Shown here: positions 25,003 through 35,849 of the stretch, piece by piece | Numbering within the stretch: the first letter of the stretch is position 1 | Layout: each line of letters starts with the position of its first letter | Source of the DNA: Rhizobium sp. CF122 | GTDB taxonomy: Bacteria; Pseudomonadota; Alphaproteobacteria; Rhizobiales; Rhizobiaceae | Reading direction: 5' to 3' | DNA length: 64,000 nucleotides | NCBI RefSeq assembly: GCF_000282035.1 | Contig: NZ_AKKA01000009.1 | Span: 1-64,000, forward strand | Program-made: the position numbers and the translations under genes | Notes under the pieces: model-generated | Told to the model about the DNA's origin: nothing | Seen by the model: the letters and a program-made list of their open reading frames with translations, nothing else | The model's database searches: none

Positions 25003-26238
25003 TCAGTCGGCAGAAGCGATGATTTCAGCGAAGCGCTTCTGAGCAGCTTCCGGCGTCATCGACGGATTTGCGAAGAACTCGGAGAAGAGGTCTTCCTTCT
25101 GCTTCTGGCTGTCCGCCGACAGAAGCTGGTCCGTGCCTTCGATCACATTGCCCTTGGCCAGGATGTCGAGACCTTTCTTCATGCAGTCGTTGGCGGCTGC
25201 AAGGTCAACGTCACCGCGAACCGGCAGCGAGCCCTTCTTCAGGTTGAAGGCAACCTGCGTCTTGGGATCGAGAAGCGTCTTGGCGAGGACATCCTGCGCC
25301 TTCGACTTGGCTTCATCCTTAAGCAGCGGGAAGTAGAAGGCATCACCACCGGTGGAGATGATTTCATTCACGCCGAGGCCCGGAAGGCAGGTGTAGTCGG
25401 TACCGGCTTTCTGGCCGGCCAGCTGGAACTCGCCCTGTGCCCAGTCACCCATGATCTGGCCACCGGCCTTGCCTGTGATGACGAGGTTGGTTGCCTGGTT
25501 CCAGTCCTGGACGTTGCTGCCCTTCGACATCTTGCGAGCGTCGTCGGCAGCCTTGAAGACCTTGGCGATCTCCGGACCAGCGGCAGCTTCCGCGTCCTTC
25601 TCCTTGAACACCTTGTAGAACGTCTCCTTGCCGGCGATGGCAACCATCAGCACGTCGAACGCGCCGGCAGCCTGCCACGGCTGACCGCCAACGGCGAGCG
25701 GAACGATGCCGGCCTTCTCAAGCGCCGGAGCAGCAGCGACGAATTCGTCCCAGTTCTTCGGCACTTCGACGCCGGCCTTCTTGAAGGCTGCATTCGAAAG
25801 CCACAGCCACTGCCAGGAGTGAATGTTGACTGGAGCGCAATAGATCTTGCCGTCGATCGTGCAGGAATCGAGCAGGCTCGACGGACGAATAATGTCCTTC
25901 CAGTGCTCGGCGGTGGCGACGTCGGTCAGGTCGCGCATCAGACCAGCCTGGACCAGTTCCTCCGCCTGGCGGCCATGGTTGAACTGCGTCGCACCCATCG
26001 GGTCACCGCCGGTGATGCGGCTGATCATGATCGGACGCGCAGTACCGCCGGAGCCGGCGATTGCACCGTCGACCCACTTGTTGCCGGTCGCATCGAATGC
26101 CTTTGCGAGCTCCGCCACGGCAGCAGCTTCGCCGCCCGATGTCCACCAATGGGTGACTTCAAGATCGGTCGCGCTGGCCGCACCGAGCGGCAGCACTACG
26201 GAAGCGGCAAGTGCAGCCGCCATCAAACGAAAATTCAT
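25003..26238 (-). CDS. Sugar ABC transporter periplasmic binding protein
   Basis: A cluster-D (MalE/family 1) solute-binding protein, 411 residues. A signal peptide is clear (MNFRLMAAALAASVVLPLGA ... SAT). The mature start DLEVTHWWTSGGEAAAVAEL and KAGGQIMGDWAQGEFQ, GGDAFYFPLL are typical of the glucose/oligosaccharide-binding branch. Two Cys pairs (SCTIDGKIYC; others at YTCLPG and NDCMKK) could form disulfides. It is the first gene of the operon, with GGGAGGAGAAC before the ATG. Given the GH2 and GH43 partners, beta-mannosides or xylosides are likely ligands (inference). Confidence 0.94.
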   Translation of the reverse strand: MNFRLMAAALAASVVLPLGAASATDLEVTHWWTSGGEAAAVAELAKAFDATGNKWVDGAIAGSGGTARPIMISRITGGDPMGATQFNHGRQAEELVQAGLMRDLTDVATAEHWKDIIRPSSLLDSCTIDGKIYCAPVNIHSWQWLWLSNAAFKKAGVEVPKNWDEFVAAAPALEKAGIVPLAVGGQPWQAAGAFDVLMVAIAGKETFYKVFKEKDAEAAAGPEIAKVFKAADDARKMSKGSNVQDWNQATNLVITGKAGGQIMGDWAQGEFQLAGQKAGTDYTCLPGLGVNEIISTGGDAFYFPLLKDEAKSKAQDVLAKTLLDPKTQVAFNLKKGSLPVRGDVDLAAANDCMKKGLDILAKGNVIEGTDQLLSADSQKQKEDLFSEFFANPSMTPEAAQKRFAEIIASAD

Positions 26239-26692
26239 GAGTTCTCCTCCCTCACTGAAACGTTGCCGGAAAAACTTAGTTCAATCGATATTTGGGTGCA
26301 ACAGCTCGCCTCCAAAATTTTCTTTTCGAGGGGCATTTGCTACCAATGACTGTTGAGATGCTTGTATTTTCAACACGGTGACGCCATTCTAGCCAACAGA
26401 TTGAGCACTTGCACACCAATACTATCATATTGATATAGATATGTTTTATTGCCATACTAGGCCTGCGAAACCAAGATTTCTGTTCGCAACCGCAAAAAAT
26501 CCGAGCAAAATCGACATATGCAACCATCACGAGTAGTGGCCGCAACGCCGTGATAAAAAGCCCTCGACATTTCTACTGTATCGTTACAGATTTTGCTCCT
26601 TACGGGAGGAGCGGCGATTGCGTTCTTTATGCTTACAGCGCTTCGAAAAGACTCTATAAGCGGGACCAAAACGCGCAGGACGGCCTAGAGGG
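26239..26692. promoter_or_regulatory. Divergent promoter region of the sugar operon and its LacI regulator
   Basis: 454 bases, clearly AT-richer than the flanks (especially 26350-26560). It holds the promoters of the transporter operon (minus) and the regulator (plus). An AATCGATATT motif near 26284-26293 has the central CG symmetry of LacI-type operators, but I could not find a convincing second half-site or repeat. No credible ORF. Confidence 0.5.
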
Positions 26693-27733
26693 ATGGAAAA
26701 CAAAGCGAATTTTGCAGGAGTGGCCTCCGAGGCAACTCGAGAGCGGCCGACACTGAAAACGATTGCCTTCATGACCGGGCTCGGCGTGACGACGGTGTCG
26801 CGCGCCCTCAAGGATGCCCCTGACATCGGCGCGGAAACCAAGGAACGGGTTCGCATGGTCGCCCGCCAGCTCGGCTATCAGCCGAACAGGGCCGGCGTGC
26901 GCCTACGAACCGGCAAGACCAACGTCATTGCGCTGGTCCTCAGCATCGATGAAGAAATCATGGGCTTCAGCAGCCAAATGGTGTTCGGCATCTCGGAAGT
27001 GCTGACGGGCACGCCCTATCATATCGTCGTCACGCCGCATTCCCACAGCAAGGATCCGATGCTGCCGGTGCGCTACATCCTGGAAACGGGATCGGCGGAC
27101 GGCGTCATCATCTCCCGCATTGAGCCCGACGATGCGCGGGTCCGGCTGCTCGCCGAACACAACATGCCCTTTGCGACGCACGGGCGCACCGATGCCGGCC
27201 TTACCCACCCCTTTCACGACTTCGACAACGAGGCGTTCGCCCATCAGGCCGTCGAGAAGCTGGTCGGCAAAGGCCGCAAGCGCATTGCCCTTCTCCAGCC
27301 TCCAAGCAAGCTCACATACTACACGCACATGCGCATCGGATTTCAGGCGGGACTGCATGACTACGGCGCCGAGGAAGTGCCGTTGCGCGTCACGATCGAC
27401 AACCCGCTGGAGGAAATCCGCAATGCCGTCGAGGTGATGATGCGCGCGCCGAATGCGCCGGATGGAATCGTTTGCTCCGCCGGAAGTGCCGCCATCGCCG
27501 TCAACGCCGGTATAGAGGCCGCTGGCAAGCGGCTTGGCCGGGATGTCGACATGGTCTCCAAGGAATCGGCGCCGATCCTCAACTGGATCCGTCCCGAGAT
27601 CATCACCGCCTATGAGGACGTCCGCCACGCCGGGCGGGAGATGGCGAAGGCGGTTATCGCCCGCATCGACGGCATCGAACCGGAGTTGCTGCAAAGCATC
27701 AGCCAGCCCGTTTGGTCGCGGAAAGTCAAGTAG
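26693..27733 (+). CDS. LacI-family transcriptional regulator of the sugar operon
   Basis: A 346-residue repressor. The N-terminal helix-turn-helix ([20 protein letters not shown]) and hinge ([17 protein letters not shown]) precede a periplasmic-binding-protein-like effector domain ([16 protein letters not shown] ... [10 protein letters not shown]). The roughly 18 residues before the HTH are an unusual extension; a start at an internal GTG near 26720 would remove some of it. The divergent placement against the ABC/glycosidase operon indicates local control, released by an imported sugar. Confidence 0.93.
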   Translation: MENKANFAGVASEATRERPTLKTIAFMTGLGVTTVSRALKDAPDIGAETKERVRMVARQLGYQPNRAGVRLRTGKTNVIALVLSIDEEIMGFSSQMVFGISEVLTGTPYHIVVTPHSHSKDPMLPVRYILETGSADGVIISRIEPDDARVRLLAEHNMPFATHGRTDAGLTHPFHDFDNEAFAHQAVEKLVGKGRKRIALLQPPSKLTYYTHMRIGFQAGLHDYGAEEVPLRVTIDNPLEEIRNAVEVMMRAPNAPDGIVCSAGSAAIAVNAGIEAAGKRLGRDVDMVSKESAPILNWIRPEIITAYEDVRHAGREMAKAVIARIDGIEPELLQSISQPVWSRKVK

Positions 27734-27808
27734 ACCATCGCCATCACCGCGCCACCTCTATCCGATGGCGGCAGAGGTACAAGCAGTCACAGCGGAGACG
27801 CACTGGAT

Positions 27809-28366
27809 ATGACTACGGCACTGCTGATCATCGACGTTCAAAACGCCATTCTCGCGGGAAAATGCAGCCCCGAGCGTCAACCCATCATCGATGCGGCGCT
27901 GAATGAAACGGTTTCACGGCTCCAGTCGCTTCGTGCCGAGGCCCATCGCCAGGGGGCACCGGTCGTGCTCGTCCAGCACGACGGCGATCCCGGTCACCGC
28001 CTGGCGGTTGGCACTGACGGCTGGGCGATCCGGCCGGAACTGTCTCCTGCCGAAGGCGATACCGTTGTTCACAAGAAGAGCTCGGACTCGTTTTTCGAAA
28101 CGGATCTTGCCGACCGATTGGCGGAACGCAACGTGACCCATCTGATCGTCGGCGGCTGTATGACGCAATTCTGTGTCGACACAACGGTCAGGCGTGCAGT
28201 GTCGCTGGGATATGATGTCACGCTGGTTGGCGACGGCCATACGACGGCCGATTCTGATACGCTGAACTTCGCCGATATCGTCGCGCATCACAATGAAACG
28301 CTCGACGATTTCGATGCCGGCAGTGCCCGCATCCTGGTTCGCCCGATGGCGGATATTCGCTTCTGA
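27809..28366 (+). CDS. Isochorismatase-family cysteine hydrolase
   Basis: 185 residues, Rossmann-like cysteine hydrolase fold. The catalytic triad is visible: Asp in LLIIDVQNAIL, Lys in VVHKKSSDSFFETDL, and Cys in LIVGGCMTQFCVDTTVR. Family members hydrolyse amides or vinyl ethers (nicotinamide, N-carbamoyl compounds, isochorismate); the substrate here is unknown. GGAGAC lies 11 bases before the ATG. It follows the LacI gene by 75 bases, perhaps in the same transcript, and faces gnd across a bidirectional hairpin. Confidence 0.9.
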   Translation: MTTALLIIDVQNAILAGKCSPERQPIIDAALNETVSRLQSLRAEAHRQGAPVVLVQHDGDPGHRLAVGTDGWAIRPELSPAEGDTVVHKKSSDSFFETDLADRLAERNVTHLIVGGCMTQFCVDTTVRRAVSLGYDVTLVGDGHTTADSDTLNFADIVAHHNETLDDFDAGSARILVRPMADIRF

Positions 28367-28389
28367 AGCGACACTTTTCAGGTCCGAGA

Positions 28390-28411
28390 CCAGCCGGGCG
28401 TACCCGGCTGG
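28390..28411. terminator. Hairpin between convergent hydrolase and gnd genes
   Basis: 9-bp perfect stem CCAGCCGGG / CCCGGCTGG with a CGTA loop; suited to ending both converging transcripts, though T-runs are weak. Confidence 0.65.
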
Positions 28412-28426
28412 CTTCATCAAGCCGTT

Positions 28427-29857
28427 TTAGAACGTTGAAGCACCACTGCCCCACGGGCCGTGGTGGAAGTCCTTGCCGTCGAGGCGATCGAAGCCATGCG
28501 CGCCGAAGAAGTCGCGCTGCGCCTGGATCAGGTTGGCGGTGCCGCGGCCCTGGCGATAGGCATCGAAGTAGGTCAGAGCCGAGGTGAGCGCCGGAACCGG
28601 CAGACCGGCCTGCAGGGCTGCACCAACCACGCGGCGCAGCGCCGGCAAAGATTCCTTGACCATCTCGGAGAAAGCCGGCGTTACGATCAGGTTGGCCGCA
28701 TCCGGAGCCTTGGTGAAGGCAGAGGTGATTTCGTCGAGGAACTGCGAGCGGATGATGCAGCCGGCACGCCAGATCTTGGCGATGACAGGCATCGGCAGCG
28801 ACCAGTTGAACTCGCGCGAGGCTTCCGCCATGACGGCGAAGCCCTGTGCATAGGCGCCGATCTTGGCCGCAAACAGCGCCAGTTCCAGATCCTTGTTGAG
28901 TTCCGGACCGTAAGCGATCGGGAACTTGTATTCCGGCTTGCCGAAGATCTTTTCGGCCGCCTCGCGCTCAGTCTTCATCGACGACAGGCTGCGGGCGGCA
29001 ACGGCGGCTTCGATCGCGGTTGCCGGGATACCCATGTTCTGGGCTTCGATCGCCGACCACTTGCCGGTGCCCTTCTGGCCAGCCTTGTCGAGGATCATGT
29101 CAACCATGGAACCGCCGGAAACCGGATCGGTCGCCGCCAAGACCTTTTCGGAGATCTCGATCAGATAGGAGTTCAGGCGGCCCTTGTTCCACTCGCCGAA
29201 AATCTTGCTGATCTCCTGCGAGTTCTTGCTAAGACCGTCGCGCAGGATGCCGTAGATTTCGGCAATCATCTGCATGTCGGCATATTCGATGCCGTTGTGG
29301 ATCGTCTTGACGAAGTGGCCGGCACCGTCATTGCCGAGCCAGGCAACGCAAGGGTCGTCGTTGTACTTGGCGGCAATCGAGGTCAGCACCTTCTCGACGC
29401 GCTTCCAGGAGTCCTCGGTGCCGCCGACCATGATCGAAGGACCATGACGTGCCCCTTCCTCGCCGCCCGAGACACCCATGCCGATGAAGGTCAGGTCGGT
29501 GTTCTTCAGGCGGTCGAAGCGGGCGATTGTGTCGCGGAAGTTGGCGTTGCCGGCATCGATCATGATGTCGCCCTTGGACAGATACGGGCGCAACAGTTCC
29601 ATCTGCTGATCGACGGCCTCGCCGGCCTTGATCATGATGATGATCGGACGCGGCGGGCGGATCGCTTCGACGAACTCTTCGATTGTCTTGCAGGGAACGA
29701 TCTGCTTTTTCAGATCGCCGGCGCTCTCGTAGAATTCATCCGTTTTCTCAGGAGTGCGGTTGAAGACGGCAATCTTGTTGCCTTTTTCCGCAATGTTGAG
29801 TGCCAGGTTGGAACCCATGACGGCAAGGCCGATGAGCCCGATTTCTGCCTTTTCCAC
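28427..29857 (-). CDS. gnd: 6-phosphogluconate dehydrogenase (decarboxylating)
   Basis: Oxidatively decarboxylates 6-phosphogluconate to ribulose 5-phosphate in the pentose phosphate pathway, making NADPH; cytosolic homodimer. 476 residues from GTG 29857, which has GGAGG 6 bases upstream; longer in-frame starts would add a non-homologous leader. Rossmann start IGLIGLAVMGSNLALNIAEKG, substrate loop GMGVSGGEEGARHGPSIMVGG, catalytic Lys and Asn in FVKTIHNGIEYADMQ, and C-terminal LIQAQRDFFGAHGF tail are all present. Length matches the 470-residue class. Confidence 0.96.
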   Translation of the reverse strand: MEKAEIGLIGLAVMGSNLALNIAEKGNKIAVFNRTPEKTDEFYESAGDLKKQIVPCKTIEEFVEAIRPPRPIIIMIKAGEAVDQQMELLRPYLSKGDIMIDAGNANFRDTIARFDRLKNTDLTFIGMGVSGGEEGARHGPSIMVGGTEDSWKRVEKVLTSIAAKYNDDPCVAWLGNDGAGHFVKTIHNGIEYADMQMIAEIYGILRDGLSKNSQEISKIFGEWNKGRLNSYLIEISEKVLAATDPVSGGSMVDMILDKAGQKGTGKWSAIEAQNMGIPATAIEAAVAARSLSSMKTEREAAEKIFGKPEYKFPIAYGPELNKDLELALFAAKIGAYAQGFAVMAEASREFNWSLPMPVIAKIWRAGCIIRSQFLDEITSAFTKAPDAANLIVTPAFSEMVKESLPALRRVVGAALQAGLPVPALTSALTYFDAYRQGRGTANLIQAQRDFFGAHGFDRLDGKDFHHGPWGSGASTF

Positions 29858-30004
29858 GATACACCTCCGATGAGTCATTTTGGACCGGTGTTGTGGCACT
29901 CTCTGGCTCAAACGGCAAGTTCGATTCGGCTTCGAATCGGCCTCGTATTGCCCGCATTACAAACTAAGCCATATTCTCTCTTAGACGCAGGGGGAAGAAG
30001 ATTG

Positions 30005-30793
30005 ATGGGCCGTACAGCACGACAGGAGGCCGCCTTTCTGGCCGCACGCGCGGGCCTTTACAGGGAGCACGCGCCCTCACCTGTGCTTGAGGCGCATTTT
30101 TGCTGCCTGTGGTCGCACGATATCCATGATGGCCCCAATCGCAGAATTGCGATCGTTCCGGACGGTTACTGCGACATCGTCTGGATGGGTGGCAGGCTTC
30201 TGGTCGCCGGGCCGGACCGTAGCGGTGCCTTCCCGTCCCTCGCCAGCGGCGAGAAGATAGTGGGCGCGCGCTTTGCCCCGGGTGCGGCGGCTGAATGGCT
30301 CAAAGTGCAGCTCTGCGACATCGTCGGCCAATCTATTCCTCTGGACGATTTCTGGGGAGCGGCGGCGCTGAGATTGAATGAATTGCTAGGTGCCTGCGCC
30401 CATTCGGACGAACGGCTGTCGCAGTTAGAAACAGCACTTGAGAAAGAGGTCGCCAAACGTGCGGCGCCGGCAAGGGACATGGCCTCGGTATTTGCGCGGG
30501 CAAGTGACATTTCGCCGTGCAGGAACGTCACCGATCTGATGCTCGACGACCTCTCCATCGGCGTGCGCCAGCTTCGCCGCCGTTGCTACACCCATTTCGG
30601 CTACGGACCGAAGACGCTCGCCCGAATTCGCCGGTTTCAGGGCATGCTCAGCCTTTGCCGCAGCAAGAAGGCCCTCCCGCTCGCAGCGCTGGCAGTGGCG
30701 GCCGGCTACTCCGATCAGGCGCATATGACCCGCGATGCACGCGAAATTTCCACGCTGACGCCCATGCAGCTTCAGCAGCAGATAGCCGGCTGA
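30005..30793 (+). CDS. AraC-family transcriptional regulator
   Basis: 262 residues from ATG 30005 (GGGGGAAGAAG upstream); the open frame runs far upstream but only opposite gnd. The N-terminal ~150 residues are a cupin-like/DUF6597 sensor domain (IAIVPDGYCDIVWMGGRLLV, GARFAPGAAAEWL). The C-terminal AraC DNA-binding domain has LMLDDLSIGVRQLRRRCYTH and the second HTH LAALAVAAGYSDQAHMTRDA, ending with the usual P-M-Q motif. The target is unknown; the downstream SRPBCC and VOC genes may be in the same transcript (69-base gap). Confidence 0.9.
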   Translation: MGRTARQEAAFLAARAGLYREHAPSPVLEAHFCCLWSHDIHDGPNRRIAIVPDGYCDIVWMGGRLLVAGPDRSGAFPSLASGEKIVGARFAPGAAAEWLKVQLCDIVGQSIPLDDFWGAAALRLNELLGACAHSDERLSQLETALEKEVAKRAAPARDMASVFARASDISPCRNVTDLMLDDLSIGVRQLRRRCYTHFGYGPKTLARIRRFQGMLSLCRSKKALPLAALAVAAGYSDQAHMTRDAREISTLTPMQLQQQIAG

Positions 30794-30861
30794 GCGTCCG
30801 TTTTCTTCAATACGAAGCCGACTGTTCTGCTATCTCCATTTCGAGCAACACAGGAATCGCC

Positions 30862-31260
30862 ATGTCTACGATGCCCGCAAGGATCATCCACCGCTCCATC
30901 GACCGGAATTGGCGCGACGTCTATGCTTTTGCCGCCGCACCTGAAAACATGCCGCTCTGGGCGTCCGGACTTGCCTCAGGGCTGGAGCGGAGCGGCGATG
31001 ACTGGATTGCCACCGGCGCGCTCGGCACGGTGAAGGTCAGTTTCGTCCCGCACAACGAGTTCGGCGTCATCGACCATACAGTGACGATCGAGAGCGGGCT
31101 GCGGGTCTACAACGCGCTGCGGATCGTACCGAACGGCGATGGTTGCGAGATCATGTTCACGCTGTTGCGCATCCCGGGCATGACGGACGAACAGTTCGAA
31201 GCAGATGCCGCCCATATCGCGAAAGATCTGGCGGCATTGAAGGTATTGATGGAAGCATAG
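30862..31260 (+). CDS. SRPBCC-superfamily (START/Bet v1-like) protein
   Basis: 132 residues of the helix-grip fold: RIIHRSIDRNWRDVYAFAAA, then PLWASGLASGLERSGDDW, and a C-terminal long helix (DEQFEADAAHIAKDLAALKV). Such proteins bind hydrophobic ligands or act as polyketide cyclase-like enzymes; no specific function is evident. It is followed after 9 bases by a VOC-family gene, and likely shares a transcript with the AraC regulator upstream. Confidence 0.82.
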   Translation: MSTMPARIIHRSIDRNWRDVYAFAAAPENMPLWASGLASGLERSGDDWIATGALGTVKVSFVPHNEFGVIDHTVTIESGLRVYNALRIVPNGDGCEIMFTLLRIPGMTDEQFEADAAHIAKDLAALKVLMEA

Positions 31261-31269
31261 GAGGCGATC

Positions 31270-31623
31270 GTGGCTGCAGCAGTGGACAACCGACGCATTG
31301 ACTACGTCGAATTCAACGTCGGCAATATAGAAGCCTCTAAGGCATTCTACGGCAAGGCTTTCGGCTGGTCCTTTACCGACTACGGCCCACAATACTGCGA
31401 ATTCGATGACGGGAGGCTCAAGGGCGGCTTTACGACGCTGGGCACGCCGCGCACCGGCGGACCTCTCGTCATCCTCTACGCAGACGATCTTGAAGCCGCC
31501 CTTTCAAGCGTGGAACGTGCCGGTGGATCCATAGTAAAGCCAATCACCGGGTTCCCTGGCGGACGCCGGTTTCACTTCAGTGATCCGGATGGATATGAGC
31601 TTGCCGTTTGGACGAAGAACTGA
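31270..31623 (+). CDS. VOC-family (glyoxalase/bleomycin-resistance-like) protein
   Basis: 117 residues with paired beta-alpha-beta-beta-beta modules: IDYVEFNVGNIEASKAFYGK starts module one and GPLVILYADDLEAALSSVER module two, ending FHFSDPDGYELAVWTK. The ending SDPDGYELAVW is the standard VOC C-terminus. GTG start with GGAGG at the right distance. Metal binding or ligand unknown. Its TGA directly abuts the stop of the convergent PAS-protein gene. Confidence 0.88.
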   Translation: MAAAVDNRRIDYVEFNVGNIEASKAFYGKAFGWSFTDYGPQYCEFDDGRLKGGFTTLGTPRTGGPLVILYADDLEAALSSVERAGGSIVKPITGFPGGRRFHFSDPDGYELAVWTKN

Positions 31624-32343
31624 TCAAACGATAACGGTCGACGCCTTCGCTCCTGTATGCTGCAGGATGATCAGGGCCCCGATCACACTTCCTGAAGAAT
31701 CCCGCAATGGCGACATGCGGCAGCGAACCGTCTTTACGGCGTCGCCGTCGCCGCGCTCGTAAGCGTAGTCGCTCCCGCGCCCGGCAAAACAAGCGTCGAG
31801 CCTTGCCTTCGCGCCCTCGTGAAAGCGCTTCTCACCAATAAACTCGATCAGGTGGCGACCGATCATATCGATCGGCTTCCTGCGGAGATAGGTCGAGTTG
31901 ACGGTGTTGGAATAGAGATAGCGATAATCCCTTGTCAGCACCGCGACACGGTCCGGCATGGCATCAAGGATTGCAGCGTTCAAGAAGTTGCCATTGTCAA
32001 CGTTCGGCGTAAACGCAAGGGGGGCAGCCACAGGCCGCCGCTCGACGGGCGGCATCCGCCAGCGGGGCGCTGCGCCGCCGAAATACTTTTCCATGAGCTC
32101 GGAAAGCAGTGCGACATAGCCGCGGACCGACTCGCTGTCCTCGGCATACTGGTCGATAAGGCAGCCGACGAACTCGAGCTGCGTATGAACTTCGAGAATA
32201 TTTACGGCTGGGTATCCGAGGATTGCGTCGACAAGAGGCTCGATTGAGCAATCGAGCATGTTCACACGCGCATCATCGCCTGCAGCAATTGCAGCATCGA
32301 TCTGCGCACAACACAATGAGAACGCCCGAAAAAGCCCTAGCAA
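31624..32343 (-). CDS. PAS-domain sensor protein without output domain
   Basis: 239 residues. An N-terminal all-helical half (about 1-110) is of no recognised family. A PAS domain follows at about 118-235 (AILDAMPDRVAVLTRDYRYL, RKPIDMIGRHLIEFIGEKRF, VRCRMSPLRDSSGSVIGALI). There is no kinase, GGDEF or DNA-binding domain, so it may signal by protein contact or be a ligand-binding adaptor. It is monocistronic, converging on the VOC gene with touching stop codons. Confidence 0.75.
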   Translation of the reverse strand: MLGLFRAFSLCCAQIDAAIAAGDDARVNMLDCSIEPLVDAILGYPAVNILEVHTQLEFVGCLIDQYAEDSESVRGYVALLSELMEKYFGGAAPRWRMPPVERRPVAAPLAFTPNVDNGNFLNAAILDAMPDRVAVLTRDYRYLYSNTVNSTYLRRKPIDMIGRHLIEFIGEKRFHEGAKARLDACFAGRGSDYAYERGDGDAVKTVRCRMSPLRDSSGSVIGALIILQHTGAKASTVIV

Positions 32344-32528
32344 GACGCCTCCAATGCATTCCCTAAGAGAATGCGACCGAGAGATCGGCTGAGCTTTGCG
32401 TTACGGAAGTTGAAACCGCCGGCGCCTAGCCACTCGCCTTGATGGCAATCGGTAACATGACGCACGTTCATATTCAATGAACGCACGCCCCTGTTTTTCA
32501 ATGATAAGATGTAAGGATCGGGTAGCGT

Positions 32529-33464
32529 TTACTTCAGCACGTCGTGTTTTATCTTCCAGCGGTCGTGATACCAGAGCCACTGTTCGGGATACTCCCGCAC
32601 CCAGCTTTCCACCTTGTCGTTCAGGAGTTGCGCCGTCGCGACCATATCGAGATTACCGTTGGCATCTCGAGGCATCTCAAGCTTCGGCTCGATTTCCAGG
32701 CGATAGCGATTGCCCGGAAGCCGGATGCAGCGTGCCGGATAGACCTCGCAATTGAATTGACGGACAAGCTTTCCGAGCAATGGGTTGGTTTTGACATCGA
32801 GCCCGAAGAACTTCGTCTTCAGGCCCTTGCGGAACTTCTGGTCGACCAGGACACCAACGCCCTGCCCGGCTTCCAGCTGCCGCGCCAAGGCAAACGACGA
32901 GCCGGCATGAGACGGCACCAGCCTGCCCATGCGCGCGCTGCGAAAATCGAAGACTCTCTGCGCGACATAGGGGTTGTTCGGCGGGCGGAATAGCACAGAC
33001 ACATGGAGACCAAACGCCGCGCCAGCCACTGGCAGCAGCTCGAAATTGCCCGTGTGCGCTGTGAAAACGATAAATGGGCGCGGATTTTCGAGCAGATCGA
33101 TAAAAATCGGTATGCCGGAAACCTCGACCCGGCCCGGCTCCTCGCGTTCATAATCGAAATCGAATAGGCGGTCGAGAAACACATACTCAGCGGCGAGACG
33201 TCCCATATTCCCCCAGCTCGCCAACGCAATTTCCTCGATCTCCGCCTCGCTTTTCTCAGGAAACGCATTGCGAAGGTTGGTGAGCATCAGCCGGTGGCGC
33301 CTTACGCGCGGGCCGAGCTTTCGCATCAGCCGATCCGCAAAATTGACCGCACCGTCAGCTGGAAACAGCTTTAGGAAGTTCAGGAAACCAAACATCATCT
33401 GCGCGATCAACCACTGGCGAAAGTGGTTGATCGCAAGGACGATCCGAGTGATGAAGAGCTTCAA
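32529..33464 (-). CDS. lpxXL: Lipid A VLCFA acyltransferase
   Basis: An LpxL/HtrB-family acyltransferase that in rhizobia transfers the 27-hydroxyoctacosanoyl chain from AcpXL to lipid A; inner-membrane associated. 311 residues from a TTG start at 33464, opening MKLFITRIVLAINHFRQWLI; there is no in-frame ATG at the N-terminus. The acyltransferase HX4E box is HTGNFE (residues 137-142), followed by SHAGSSFALARQLEAGQGVG and VDQKFRKG. It starts 4 bases after the adh stop and is the last gene of the acpXL cluster. Assignment rests on this context plus family. Confidence 0.92.
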   Translation of the reverse strand: MKLFITRIVLAINHFRQWLIAQMMFGFLNFLKLFPADGAVNFADRLMRKLGPRVRRHRLMLTNLRNAFPEKSEAEIEEIALASWGNMGRLAAEYVFLDRLFDFDYEREEPGRVEVSGIPIFIDLLENPRPFIVFTAHTGNFELLPVAGAAFGLHVSVLFRPPNNPYVAQRVFDFRSARMGRLVPSHAGSSFALARQLEAGQGVGVLVDQKFRKGLKTKFFGLDVKTNPLLGKLVRQFNCEVYPARCIRLPGNRYRLEIEPKLEMPRDANGNLDMVATAQLLNDKVESWVREYPEQWLWYHDRWKIKHDVLK

Positions 33465-33468
33465 GGGC

Positions 33469-34497
33469 TCAATCCATCTTGAGGATGATCTTGCCGAAGA
33501 TCTGGCGCGATTCCATTCGCTCCAATGCGCGATCGATATCGTCGAATCCGACTTCAGTGTCGATGACAGGATGGACCAGTCCGCGCCCCATCTTCTGCAT
33601 AGCATCAGCCATGTTCTCCATGCGGCAACCAAAGGAGCCAAGCAGCTTCAGCTGTTGCTGGAAGAGCATCATAAGGTTCATCTCTGTCGAGACACCCGAT
33701 GTCGAACCACAGGTGACGAGGCGACCGCCGCGCTTCATGCAGAGCATCGAACCTGCCCATGTGTCCTTGCCGACGTGCTCGAAAACGACATCGACGCCCT
33801 TCTTCTTGGTGAGCTTGCGGACAACACCCTCAAAGCGGTCGGTGCGATAGTTGATAACGTGATCGGCGCCGAGCGCCTTGGCCTTCTCGATCTTGTCGTC
33901 GGAGCCGACAGTCGTGATGACGGTGCAGCCGATCTTTTTGGCCAGCTGGATCGCCGCCGTGCCGATGCCGGAACCGCCCGCATGAACTAGGATGGTCTCG
34001 CCGGGCTCAAGCTTCGCATTGTCAAACAGCATGTGCTCGACCGTTCCAAAGGTTACGGGAGCAAGTGCGGCGCCAATCGCGTCGACGCCGGGAGGGGTCG
34101 GAACGAGCAGGCGCGCCGGCAGGTTTACCTTCTCCTGCGCGAAGCCATCGAGATGGAAACCGTGAACGCCGGACACATGTTCGCAGAGATTATCGCGCCC
34201 TTCACGGCATGGACGGCAGAGGCCGCAGGTGCGCGCACCGTAGATCGAGACCAGCTGACCAGGCAGCACGTTGGCAACGCCCGGTCCGATCGATTCGACA
34301 ACGCCCGAAGCCTCGGCGCCGATGACGAGCGGCATCTTGCGCTTTGCAAAAGCCATGCCGCGCCAGCCCCAGACGTCGATGTGATTGAGAGCGACCGCCT
34401 TGACACGCAGCGTAACCTCGCCTGCGCCCGGAGCCTCGGGTTCCGGCAGGTCGGTGATCTCAAGCTTGCGATCGTCAATCAGTTGCAAAGCGCGCAT
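33469..34497 (-). CDS. adhXL: Zinc-type alcohol dehydrogenase/quinone oxidoreductase of the VLCFA cluster
   Basis: A medium-chain dehydrogenase/reductase, 342 residues. GroES-like N-domain with GAEASGVVESIGPGV and a structural zinc four-Cys lobe (RTCGLCRPCREGRDNLCEH); Rossmann domain GETILVHAGGSGIGTAAIQL. It sits between fabF1 and lpxXL, as in other rhizobia, and is thought to take part in making the long hydroxy-acyl chain; its exact step (possibly enoyl reduction or oxidation of the omega-1 hydroxy position) is inference. Start ATG 34497. Confidence 0.88.
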   Translation of the reverse strand: MRALQLIDDRKLEITDLPEPEAPGAGEVTLRVKAVALNHIDVWGWRGMAFAKRKMPLVIGAEASGVVESIGPGVANVLPGQLVSIYGARTCGLCRPCREGRDNLCEHVSGVHGFHLDGFAQEKVNLPARLLVPTPPGVDAIGAALAPVTFGTVEHMLFDNAKLEPGETILVHAGGSGIGTAAIQLAKKIGCTVITTVGSDDKIEKAKALGADHVINYRTDRFEGVVRKLTKKKGVDVVFEHVGKDTWAGSMLCMKRGGRLVTCGSTSGVSTEMNLMMLFQQQLKLLGSFGCRMENMADAMQKMGRGLVHPVIDTEVGFDDIDRALERMESRQIFGKIILKMD

Positions 34498-34551
34498 GGC
34501 AAAGTCCTTCGCCGCGAGGGCGTTCTATCTCGATGTTTTGTCGGGAACCGC

Positions 34552-35838
<1,287 letters not shown>

Positions 35839-35849
35839 TTGCACACTCC

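Noticed and set aside
28460-30004. Long plus-strand open frame reaching the AraC gene
   Set aside because: It is antisense to gnd and lacks family similarity; only the part from 30005 matches a regulator.
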